From Deinococcus frigens DSM 12807 (GTDB taxonomy: Bacteria; Deinococcota; Deinococci; Deinococcales; Deinococcaceae), in the NCBI RefSeq assembly GCF_000701425.1, contig NZ_JNIW01000097.1:1-7767 (forward strand): a DNA stretch of 7,767 nucleotides. The letters are read 5' to 3'. A program made the translations under genes and the position numbers. Under the pieces are notes generated by a model that was given only the letters and a program-made list of their open reading frames with translations, did not search any database and had not been told where the DNA came from. Each line of letters starts with the position of its first letter. Within the stretch, counting starts at the first letter, position 1. Below are positions 1 through 7,046 of this stretch, piece by piece.

Positions 1-138
<138 letters not shown>

Positions 139-273
139 TTTCCTTCTGATTCTCAATGCGTGACTTCAATCCGCCCAGTCCGAAGACGGGTTGAATTGAG
201 GTCAACGCAGGTTATTTCGCGTCTCTCTCGCTCTTTCACGCTCGGTTGTCATGCGTCCCGCCTCCGTGGAGGC
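139..273 (-). other. 23S rRNA precursor leader
   Basis: If transcription starts about base 273, this is the roughly 135-nt 5' leader removed during 23S maturation. It contains a strong hairpin (161-204) and, at its extreme 5' end, a short palindrome (260-273). The rest is pyrimidine-rich on the plus strand with no coding signal. I looked for a tRNA and for a convincing boxA antitermination motif on the minus strand and saw neither. In most bacteria the leader pairs with the 23S trailer to make an RNase III substrate; the trailer lies outside the window, so this cannot be tested here. Confidence 0.6.
161..204 (-). other. Leader stem-loop with UUCG tetraloop
   Basis: On the minus strand, arm TGACCTCAAT (204-195) pairs with ATTGAAGTCA (170-161) with one C-A mismatch. 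The inner part is CCCGTC, loop TTCG, then GACTGGG: a C(UUCG)G tetraloop closed by GTC/GAC and CCC/GGG with one bulged base. An internal asymmetric loop separates the inner and outer stems. This is a very stable fold about 22 nt upstream of the mature 23S 5' end, so a role in precursor folding or processing is likely but not shown. Confidence 0.6.
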
Positions 274-279
274 TCAGAA

Positions 280-308
280 AAGATACAGGGACTTCCTCAA
301 ACTGTCAA
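280..308 (-). promoter_or_regulatory. 23S rRNA promoter (-35/-10)
   Basis: On the minus strand, a perfect -35 TTGACA (308-303) is followed by exactly 17 bases and a -10 TATCTT (285-280, four of six consensus bases). The expected start is near base 273, about 135 nt before the mature 23S end. A G-rich run (AGGGGGGG) lies directly upstream of the -35. The perfect -35 with ideal spacing is what a strong housekeeping sigma promoter for rRNA would look like. A second TTGACC at 353-348 has no matching -10 at the right distance. Confidence 0.75.
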
Positions 309-498
309 CCCCCCCTCGTGTTCGCCGCGTCTAGATTGGATCAGGAGGGTCAACCATCACCAGGGGAAAAACCGGTTACAGGCAGTCTCGTACCAGTGTT
401 ATGCCCACATCTCACCCCCGGCTAGACGCCAAAACATTTCATTCGCGGCGCATAGAGCGGAGACGGGTTGCAAAAGCGTAGGCAATAAAGAGGTTCGG
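309..498. other. Intergenic region upstream of the 23S promoter
   Basis: About 190 bases between the rRNA promoter and the terminator-like hairpin after the aldehyde dehydrogenase gene. I find no tRNA, no 16S 3' end and no convincing coding frame. An open frame crosses it on the plus strand but continues through the 23S gene, so it is not credible. It may hold upstream activating sequence for the rRNA promoter, but I see no specific site. Confidence 0.4.
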
Positions 499-537
499 AA
501 AAGCGCCCAGAACACCAAAAAAGTTGCTGTGGGCGCT
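499..537 (-). terminator. Terminator-like hairpin after gabD-like gene
   Basis: An 8-bp perfect inverted repeat, AGCGCCCA (minus 537-530) and TGGGCGCT (minus 509-502), flanks a 20-nt loop and runs into TTTT (502-499) on the minus strand. It lies 29 bases after the aldehyde dehydrogenase stop codon, where its terminator is expected, and would shield the rRNA promoter from read-through. The loop is long and the T run short, so its efficiency may be modest. Confidence 0.5.
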
Positions 538-565
538 GCGCCTCTGCTTCTGGTCTGATCCCGGT

Positions 566-1954
566 TCAGCGCACGGTCACGCTCAGGTACTTGGTATTCA
601 AGTATTCCTGGATGCCCCAGGGGCCGCCCTCCCGGCCATAGCCACTTTGCTTGACCCCACCGAAGGGAGCCTGGGCGGTACTGGGCACTGGATCGTTCAA
701 CCCGATGATGCCGTATTCCAGCCGTTCGCTCACGCGGAAAGCGCGGTCGAGATCGGTCGTCCAGAGGTAGGCTGCCAGACCAAACTCGGTGTCGTTGGCC
801 GCCTGCACTGCCTCTTCTTCCGTATCGAAGGCCACTAGCGGGGCCACCGGGCCAAACGTTTCCTCACGCATGACCAGCATGTCAGGGGTTACGCCCGTCA
901 GGACAGTGGGCTGGAAATACAGACCTTCACCTGCCTCGCCACCGATAGTCGCCACTGCTCCCTTTGCCAGAGCGTCGTCAACATGCCGCTTGACCTTCTC
1001 AAGTCCCTGTCCATCTACCAGTGGGCCGATCTGGGTAGATGCGTCTAAAGGATCGCCCGTTTTCAGCGCCGCCACTGCTTTCGTCAGCCGGGCCGTGAAG
1101 TCCTCCAGAACTTCACGCTGAACATAGATCCGGTTGGTGCATACGCAGGTCTGCCCGGCGTTGCGGAACTTGCAGGCGATCACGTCGGTCACGGCCTGCT
1201 CCAGATCGGCATCGGCAAAGATCAGATAGGGGGCGTGGCCGCCGAGTTCCAGCGACACGCGCTTGAGGGTGGGGGCGGCCTGCGCCGCGAGCAACCGCCC
1301 CACCTCCGTGCTGCCGGTGAACGTGACCTTGCGAATGCGGACGTCGTCCATCATCACCTTTGTTATGACGACAGGATCGCTGGCCGTGATGACCTGGAAG
1401 GTGTCCGCCGGGCCGCCTGCCTCGGTCCACAGGTCACGCATCTTGAGGGCGGTCAGGGGCGACTGTTCTGCGGGTTTGAGGATCACCGTGCAACCGGCGG
1501 CCAGCGCGGGGGCGATCTTGCGGGTGGCCATCGCCGCCGGGAAGTTCCAGGGGGTCACGGCGTACACCGGCCCCACCGGTTCCTGGGTAACAAACAGCCG
1601 CTTGCCCGGCACCTGACTGGGCACGATGTCACCGTAAACGCGCTTGGCCTCCTCCGCGTACCACTCGATAAAGGAGGCGGCGTAGCGGACCTCGCCCAGC
1701 GCCTCGGTGACCGGCTTGCCCATCTCGCGGGCGATCAGGCCAGCGATCTCCTGCTCGTCGCGCAGCATCAGGTCAAAGAATTTACGGAGCAAAGCGGCGC
1801 GGGCATAAGCCGTCGTGCGCCGCCAGGACGCAAAGGCAGTCACGGCCCGGTCGGCAGCTCCACGCGCCTCGGCAGCGCCGTGATCGGGAATCTGGGCGAT
1901 GACCTCGCCGCTGGACGGGCTGCGGAGGTCAAAGGTGGGAGAGGTGGCAGTCAT
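566..1954 (-). CDS. gabD: NAD(P)-dependent succinate-semialdehyde dehydrogenase (GabD-like)
   Basis: A 462-aa member of the aldehyde dehydrogenase superfamily. It oxidises an aldehyde to the acid with NAD(P)+; the close resemblance to GabD points to succinate semialdehyde, the last step of GABA breakdown, in the cytoplasm. Visible motifs in order: the PWNFP oxyanion motif with Asn137, LKPAEQSP with Lys160 for cofactor binding, the GSTEVG Rossmann loop (214-219), LELGG with general base Glu236, GQTCVC with catalytic Cys270, and EETFGP near the C-terminus. All key residues are present and the length is normal (E. coli GabD has 482, Sad/YneI 462). The exact substrate cannot be fixed from sequence. 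The start is ATG 1954, chosen because a TATCAT -10 hexamer lies six bases upstream, which suggests a leaderless mRNA. No GABA transaminase is adjacent; it appears monocistronic. Confidence 0.9.
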   Translation of the reverse strand: MTATSPTFDLRSPSSGEVIAQIPDHGAAEARGAADRAVTAFASWRRTTAYARAALLRKFFDLMLRDEQEIAGLIAREMGKPVTEALGEVRYAASFIEWYAEEAKRVYGDIVPSQVPGKRLFVTQEPVGPVYAVTPWNFPAAMATRKIAPALAAGCTVILKPAEQSPLTALKMRDLWTEAGGPADTFQVITASDPVVITKVMMDDVRIRKVTFTGSTEVGRLLAAQAAPTLKRVSLELGGHAPYLIFADADLEQAVTDVIACKFRNAGQTCVCTNRIYVQREVLEDFTARLTKAVAALKTGDPLDASTQIGPLVDGQGLEKVKRHVDDALAKGAVATIGGEAGEGLYFQPTVLTGVTPDMLVMREETFGPVAPLVAFDTEEEAVQAANDTEFGLAAYLWTTDLDRAFRVSERLEYGIIGLNDPVPSTAQAPFGGVKQSGYGREGGPWGIQEYLNTKYLSVTVR

Positions 1955-1960
1955 GCGGAC

Positions 1961-1966
1961 ATGATA
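1961..1966 (-). promoter_or_regulatory. -10 element of gabD-like gene (leaderless type)
   Basis: On the minus strand TATCAT (five of six consensus bases) is separated from the ATG start by only six bases (GTCCGC). No Shine-Dalgarno sequence could fit, so the transcript probably starts at or next to the A of ATG. This is the TANNNT arrangement described for leaderless genes in Deinococcus. No good -35 is seen; the expected place lies inside an inverted repeat. Confidence 0.6.
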
Positions 1967-1971
1967 GGCGT

Positions 1972-1999
1972 GGGGCGAAAGCCTTTCTGTCTTCGCCCC
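1972..1999. promoter_or_regulatory. Inverted repeat over the gabD-like promoter, candidate operator
   Basis: A perfect 8+8 inverted repeat, GGGGCGAA (1972-1979) and TTCGCCCC (1992-1999), with a 12-base spacer. It begins five bases upstream of the -10 and covers the spacer and -35 zone of the minus-strand promoter. The position suits a dimeric regulator; a hairpin in DNA or RNA is the alternative. It is not followed by a T run in either direction, so it is not a terminator. Confidence 0.45.
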
Positions 2000-2066
2000 G
2001 CAAAAACGACGCGCGAGTTACCGCGCCCTTTCCTCCGTCGCCCACCGGACGGCATGATGCTTCCCG

Positions 2067-2795
2067 ATGACCGCCTTCCGTTTCCTTCCACTGCTCTTCC
2101 TGATGTCATGCAGCCCCGCGTCTCACGCCTTCAAGCTGGACCGAATCACGTCAGGCGGCATGCTCTACACCGTCGCCGAGGTTGATCTGAACACGGACCG
2201 GCTGGAACTGCACTGGCTCAATCCCACCACGGGCCAGCCCTATGCCAGCTTTTCGCAGGTGCAGGGTCGCCTGCGGAAGATGGGCCGCGAAATGTTGTTC
2301 GCCACCAACAGCGGCATCTACGCGCCGGGGCTGCGTCCGCTGGGGCTGCACGTAGAAGGGGGCAGGGCGCTGGTGCCGATCAACAATGCGCGCTCCGGCG
2401 GCAATTTTGCGTTGCTGCCCAACGGGGTGTTCTGGATCAAGGGCAAACAGGCAGGCGTGACGGAAACCCAGGCTTACCGTCGCCTGGACCCCCAGCCCAC
2501 CTTTGCCACGCAGTCGGGGCCGCTGCTGCTGGCGGGCGGGCAGGTCCATCCGGCCTTTAACAAGGGCAGCAGTTCTTTCAAGGTCCGCAGCGGCGTGGGC
2601 GTGTGCGCGGATGGACGGGTGCGTTTTGCGGTCAGCGCCGGGCCGGTCAACTTCTACGCCTTTGCCGTATTCTTCCGGGACCGCCTGAAGTGCCCCGACG
2701 CGCTGTACCTGGACGGCAGTATCAGCGCCTACGCCACGCCCGAAAGCAACACCCAACTTCTCGACTTCGCGGGCATCTGGACGGTCAGCCGCTAG
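2067..2795 (+). CDS. Phosphodiester glycosidase family lipoprotein (YigE-like, DUF2233)
   Basis: A 242-aa protein of the family that includes E. coli YigE and the luminal domain of mammalian NAGPA (uncovering enzyme). Family hallmarks seen in order: FATNSGIY (78-85) followed by GLHVEGG (93-99), a central SGPLLLAGG (150-158), VRSGVGV (173-179), and [26 protein letters not shown] with the invariant YLDGS at 214-218. The N-terminus is a short hydrophobic signal ending in LMSC, with Cys15 as a likely lipidation site; Met at the -2 position is unusual, so plain secretion is possible. This places it in the cell envelope. The bacterial substrate is not known to me; hydrolysis of a glycosyl phosphodiester is the family inference. 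The start is ATG 2067; it has no clear ribosome binding site, only a weak GGAC 15 bases away. It stands divergent to the gabD-like gene. Confidence 0.82.
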   Translation: MTAFRFLPLLFLMSCSPASHAFKLDRITSGGMLYTVAEVDLNTDRLELHWLNPTTGQPYASFSQVQGRLRKMGREMLFATNSGIYAPGLRPLGLHVEGGRALVPINNARSGGNFALLPNGVFWIKGKQAGVTETQAYRRLDPQPTFATQSGPLLLAGGQVHPAFNKGSSSFKVRSGVGVCADGRVRFAVSAGPVNFYAFAVFFRDRLKCPDALYLDGSISAYATPESNTQLLDFAGIWTVSR

Positions 2796-2830
2796 GTTGG
2801 GCAGCTTCAGTCCTCTCCACTCTCCACCTT

Positions 2831-2864
2831 CTTCAACACCATGCTTCAACAATGTCCTTCAACA
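2831..2864. repeat. Triple CTTCAACA repeat, 13-bp period
   Basis: The octamer CTTCAACA occurs at 2831-2838, 2844-2851 and 2857-2864, each exactly 13 bases after the last. A degenerate copy, CTTCAG at 2805, is in phase 26 bases upstream. Nearby, CTCTCCAC occurs at 2813, 2820 and 2883. The repeats lie in the 173-bp gap between two plus-strand genes, about 105-140 bases before the downstream start codon. They could be an array of regulator binding sites or simple-sequence expansion. Confidence 0.6.
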
Positions 2865-2957
2865 ACGTGACCCGCGCATTTTCTCTCCACTGCCGTGAAC
2901 AGACGGGCCGGGCCGCTCTCCTCCCTGCTCCGCAGGTCCCGCCACTTGGCCCGGTGC

Positions 2958-2963
2958 TACGCT
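2958..2963 (+). promoter_or_regulatory. -10-like TACGCT of leaderless gene
   Basis: TACGCT fits TANNNT and lies five bases before the ATG at 2969. There is no Shine-Dalgarno sequence upstream of that ATG, which supports leaderless transcription from the A of the start codon. No -35 of quality is seen at the matching distance. Confidence 0.45.
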
Positions 2964-2968
2964 CCCGT

Positions 2969-3913
2969 ATGCCCACACCCGATCTGACGCCGGAGGCTTT
3001 CGCCCGCGCCCGCGCTTTTCTTGAAACACGGGGAAGGCCGCTGGACATGGCCCGGTTTCGCCACGCCTTTGAGGGTGCGGCGGCAGGGGAGGTGCTGGAC
3101 GCCCTGTGCGCCTACCAGAACGGGGACGGCGGCTTCGGGCGGGCGCTGGAGCCAGATTGCCGCGCCCCGGACAGCAGCGTGCTGGCAACGATGATGGCGC
3201 TGCGTGTGCTGCACGAGTTGGCTGTTCCAGCAGAAGAAACGCTTCTGATCAGCGCTGTGGACTGGTTGCGCGCCCACCTGCACACCGATCTGGACGGCAG
3301 CGTGTGGCCCTTCCTGCCCCCGCAGGCCGAGGCGCACCCGCACGCGCCGTGGTGGAACCAGGCAGAGCCGGGCGAGCTGGCCCGCACCTTCGGCGGCTTC
3401 CGGGTCAATCCGCGCGCCGAGATCGTGGGGCGGCTATGGCACTGGCCCGAGCTGCTGCCGGAGGGCCTGCTGGCCCAACTGACCCTGGAGGCGCGGGATT
3501 CCATGCTGGCCGGTCTGGAGAAGGGCGACGTGAACGGCCACGCGGCGGCAGCCGTCTTCGCCGGAACGCTGGACATTGCCGGGGACCACCGCCTGCCCGT
3601 GCTGGAATATCTGGCCGACGTGCTGCCGGGGCGGGTCCAGACCACACCCGACGAATTTGCTCAATACGGCCTGAACCCGCTGATGGTGGCCCCTACACCT
3701 GAACATCCGCTGGCCCACGCGCTGGAAGAACCGCTGAGCACCGCGCTGCTGCACCTGATCACGTCTCAGGCCGAGGACGGCTCGTGGGGGCCGGGCTGGA
3801 ACTGGTTGGGGCAGTTTCCCGAAGACTGGCCCACCGCCGAGGCCGAGTGGCGCAGCGCCCTGACGCTGGACGCGCTGCTGACGCTGAAGGCGTGGGGACG
3901 ACTGGCGCAGTAG
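2969..3913 (+). CDS. Prenyltransferase/squalene-cyclase-repeat protein, function unknown
   Basis: A 314-aa protein, probably soluble, with no signal peptide or membrane segment that I can see. Two QW-like repeats of the terpene cyclase/protein prenyltransferase alpha-alpha barrel family are visible: QNGDGGFGRALEPD near residues 50-63 and SQAEDGSWGPGW at 266-277. The first is followed by a helix resembling those between QW repeats (SSVLATMMALRVLHEL). It is about half the length of a true squalene-hopene cyclase (about 630 aa) and I see no DXDD-type cyclase motif, so cyclase activity is unlikely; a small substrate-binding or transferase barrel is possible. The frame is open upstream to base 2603, but that part overlaps the glycosidase gene in another frame; ATG 2969 is chosen for the TACGCT -10 and because the domain starts there. 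It converges on yidC across a shared hairpin. Confidence 0.75.
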   Translation: MPTPDLTPEAFARARAFLETRGRPLDMARFRHAFEGAAAGEVLDALCAYQNGDGGFGRALEPDCRAPDSSVLATMMALRVLHELAVPAEETLLISAVDWLRAHLHTDLDGSVWPFLPPQAEAHPHAPWWNQAEPGELARTFGGFRVNPRAEIVGRLWHWPELLPEGLLAQLTLEARDSMLAGLEKGDVNGHAAAAVFAGTLDIAGDHRLPVLEYLADVLPGRVQTTPDEFAQYGLNPLMVAPTPEHPLAHALEEPLSTALLHLITSQAEDGSWGPGWNWLGQFPEDWPTAEAEWRSALTLDALLTLKAWGRLAQ

Positions 3914-3944
3914 GCCAACCGAACCGAGACGGGCCAACCGAGAC

Positions 3945-3980
3945 AAAAAGATCCGCCCTCACCATCACGGCAGGGCGGAT
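3945..3980. terminator. Rho-independent terminator between convergent genes
   Basis: A perfect 9-bp stem, ATCCGCCCT (3951-3959) and AGGGCGGAT (3972-3980), with a 12-base loop. On the minus strand it is followed by CTTTTTG (T run at 3949-3945), a good terminator 16 bases after the yidC stop. On the plus strand only TTCTT follows, so it may also end the prenyltransferase-repeat gene, less efficiently. Just before it, GGCCAACCGA is duplicated at 3913-3922 and 3932-3941. Confidence 0.85.
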
Positions 3981-3995
3981 TCTTGCCAACGCGCT

Positions 3996-5659
<1,664 letters not shown>

Positions 5660-5660
<1 letters not shown>

Positions 5661-5992
5661 CAGGATACGCGTCTCTTTTTAGGGGAAGGGCTTTTCAGGG
5701 AGGGGGCCTGAGGCTGGAAGGAAGGCGGCGACGTGCTGGACAGTTCTACACCTGGCCGTCCGGGAAACTGTTCCGGCACCGGATCGTAGCCCCCCGGCAG
5801 CAGGGGATTGCAGCGCGCCACCCGCCACGCCGCCAGCCAGCCGCCCTTGACCGCGCCGTGCCGCTCGATGGCCTGCGCCGCGTATTCCGAGCAGGTGGGC
5901 GTGAAACGGCATGTCGGCACCGGCTTGCGCGGCGACAGGACCCGCTGGTAGTACCGCACAGCCCCCACCAGGCCACGTGAGGCGAGGCTCAC
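5660..5992 (-). CDS. yidD: Membrane protein insertion efficiency factor YidD
   Basis: A 110-aa small membrane-associated protein that assists YidC-dependent insertion. It shows the family signature in full: [11 protein letters not shown] (14-24), [11 protein letters not shown] (28-38) with Cys28 and Cys34, [29 protein letters not shown] (45-73) with Cys61. The N-terminal stretch is amphipathic, as expected for peripheral membrane attachment. Beyond residue 80 there is a Ser/Pro-rich tail ending in KKRR, making it longer than the E. coli protein (85 aa). The start is GTG at 5992, which overlaps the rnpA stop as GTGA. Its own stop overlaps the yidC start. Confidence 0.93.
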
Positions 5993-6492
5993 GGGCGGTC
6001 CTTGGTGGGGGGAGGTGGTGCGGAAGTCACGCGCTCAGGTACGCGCCTGGCCTGTCCGGGGTTCCCCGCCTTTGCGCCGCGCTTGCCCTGTCCCGGCGCT
6101 TTGGCAATCGCACGGCCCAGCGCCGCTTGCAACTCCGTAAACGGCACGCTCAGCACGCCTGGATTGGGCAACAGGATGGCGCGGCACGGCGGCAGACCAC
6201 CCGGCAGGGTCCGCAATGCCTCGCGTACGCGGCGGCGCACGCGGTTGCGGTCCACAGCGCGTTTCAGGGTCTTCTTGGACACCACGATACCCATGATGGC
6301 GCGCGGCTGCCACGCCTCGCCGTAACGCGGGCGGTATTCGGTCAGGCGCAGGGTAAACAGCGGATCACGCACCGCCGCGCCGTGGGTGCGGACCTTGCGG
6401 AATTCGCGGTCACCACGCAAAGAATCCAGCGCCACCAGACGGCGGGGCCGTGCCTGTGTGGCGCTGGACTGTTCAGGATTGGCGATAGACAA
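5989..6492 (-). CDS. rnpA: Ribonuclease P protein component
   Basis: The protein subunit of RNase P, which helps the catalytic RNA trim the 5' leaders of precursor tRNAs. At 167 aa it is longer than E. coli RnpA (119 aa). The core begins around [14 protein letters not shown] (25-38), followed by FTLRL and the diagnostic [27 protein letters not shown] (68-94) with the RNR motif at 82-84. Residues about 129-167 are a Lys/Arg/Pro-rich tail outside the core. The start is uncertain: TTG 6492 is the first usable codon after the rpmH stop and gives a 24-residue lead-in; GTG 6435 is an alternative and would start just before the core. Neither has a good ribosome binding site. The gene follows rpmH by 15 bases, and its stop overlaps the yidD start, so coupling at both ends is likely. 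Confidence 0.92.
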   Translation of the reverse strand: MSIANPEQSSATQARPRRLVALDSLRGDREFRKVRTHGAAVRDPLFTLRLTEYRPRYGEAWQPRAIMGIVVSKKTLKRAVDRNRVRRRVREALRTLPGGLPPCRAILLPNPGVLSVPFTELQAALGRAIAKAPGQGKRGAKAGNPGQARRVPERVTSAPPPPTKDRP

Positions 6493-6507
6493 CCGCTTCC
6501 GACGGCC

Positions 6508-6651
6508 TTACTCGTCGGCGACGGTCAACTGGCGGCGGCCCTTGGCGCGGCGGCGCGCGATGATATTCCGGCCAGCTTTGGTTTTCATACGGGCGCGGAA
6601 GCCGTGGGTCTTGGCGCGCTTGCGGACGTTGGGTTGGTAGGTACGCTTCAT
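6508..6651 (-). CDS. rpmH: 50S ribosomal protein L34
   Basis: A 47-aa basic protein of the large ribosomal subunit, beginning [22 protein letters not shown] and continuing with [20 protein letters not shown], which is the L34 consensus almost end to end. The frame is open further upstream, but the ATG at 6651 is fixed by the conserved protein start and by a strong AAGGAG seven bases before it. It ends in TAA at 6508 and is first in the rpmH-rnpA-yidD-yidC cluster. It is in the same reading frame as rnpA. Confidence 0.98.
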   Translation of the reverse strand: MKRTYQPNVRKRAKTHGFRARMKTKAGRNIIARRRAKGRRQLTVADE

Positions 6652-6658
6652 GGTCGTT

Positions 6659-6664
6659 CTCCTT
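6659..6664 (-). promoter_or_regulatory. Ribosome binding site of rpmH
   Basis: AAGGAG on the minus strand lies seven bases before the rpmH ATG. It is the only strong Shine-Dalgarno sequence in the cluster and decides the L34 start against the longer open frame. Confidence 0.85.
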
Positions 6665-6764
6665 GCAGGCGACTGTGCTGCCATCTGGCTGCCCGTCGCG
6701 TTTTTCGTGGACTGCCCATAGAACGCAGCAAGCCCCGCCCCCACTTCGGAAGGCAAACTGGAAA

Positions 6765-6793
6765 AGTGTAGCACGCCGGGGCAAGTGGGGAAA
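6765..6793 (-). promoter_or_regulatory. Candidate rpmH operon promoter
   Basis: On the minus strand TACACT (6770-6765) matches four of six -10 bases, with a weak -35 TTTCCC (6793-6788) 17 bases upstream. It would give a leader of about 105 nt before the rpmH start. The -35 is poor, so this is a tentative placement. Confidence 0.35.
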
Positions 6794-6842
6794 AGAGGGG
6801 GCCTAGCGAAGGGTGCGTCCCGCTGAAATGGGATGATGGTGT

Positions 6843-7046
6843 ATGGCAACGGAGCGAGAGATTCTAGGTCAAGTCATGGAACGTCATCTGGACCAGCTTT
6901 TGGAGGAGTCCGAGGGGCAGCTCAGCAATGCTGAGCTGGAACAGACTTTGCTCAATCAGCAGAGTCCGCTGATGCGAGAATTGTTCCAGACCCTCATTAA
7001 CCTGCGCCAGAAGCAGGATTTTCCCCCCTCAGCACCAACCGACTGA
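6843..7046 (+). CDS. Transposase N-terminal part (orfA), ISKra4-like
   Basis: A 67-aa acidic, helical reading frame ([20 protein letters not shown]...) with no recognisable domain alone. I assign it to the transposase because it ends at TGA 7044-7046 just where the DDE transposase frame takes over without a start codon of its own, and because ISKra4 transposases have a helical N-terminal stretch of this kind before the Cys-rich segment. The start is ATG 6843; an in-frame stop at 6834-6836 excludes any earlier one. No clear ribosome binding site is seen. The end of this frame, [10 protein letters not shown], nearly repeats the sense of the other frame (FPPQHQPTD), so the crossover lies between 7017 and 7046. 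An unrelated small gene is the less likely alternative. Confidence 0.55.
   Translation: MATEREILGQVMERHLDQLLEESEGQLSNAELEQTLLNQQSPLMRELFQTLINLRQKQDFPPSAPTD

Noticed and set aside
221..240. CGCTCTTTCACG resembling a boxA antitermination site
   Set aside because: It is on the plus strand, opposite to the direction of 23S transcription.
1972..1999. Inverted repeat as a terminator
   Set aside because: No T run follows it on either strand and no gene ends next to it; its position over a promoter fits an operator better.
1235..2185. A 316-codon open frame antisense to the gabD-like gene
   Set aside because: GC-rich DNA commonly leaves the antisense frame open; the product is low-complexity and crosses the divergent promoter region.
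2151..2852. A 233-codon open frame antisense to the glycosidase gene
   Set aside because: It is the complement of a gene with clear family motifs, and its product has no recognisable domain.
2603..2968. N-terminal extension of the QW-repeat protein
   Set aside because: It would overlap the glycosidase gene by nearly 200 bases and read through the repeat region; the domain and a -10-like element begin at 2958-2969.
3434..3946. A 170-codon minus-strand open frame opposite the QW-repeat gene
   Set aside because: It is antisense to a gene with clear repeats, and a glutamine/arginine-rich product is typical of complement frames.
5911..6771. A 286-codon plus-strand frame opposite yidD, rnpA and rpmH
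   Set aside because: Three well-identified genes occupy the other strand; the frame has no domain or start signal.
6652..6849. Long N-terminal extension of L34
   Set aside because: L34 is conserved from its MKRTYQP start, and the strong AAGGAG fixes ATG 6651.
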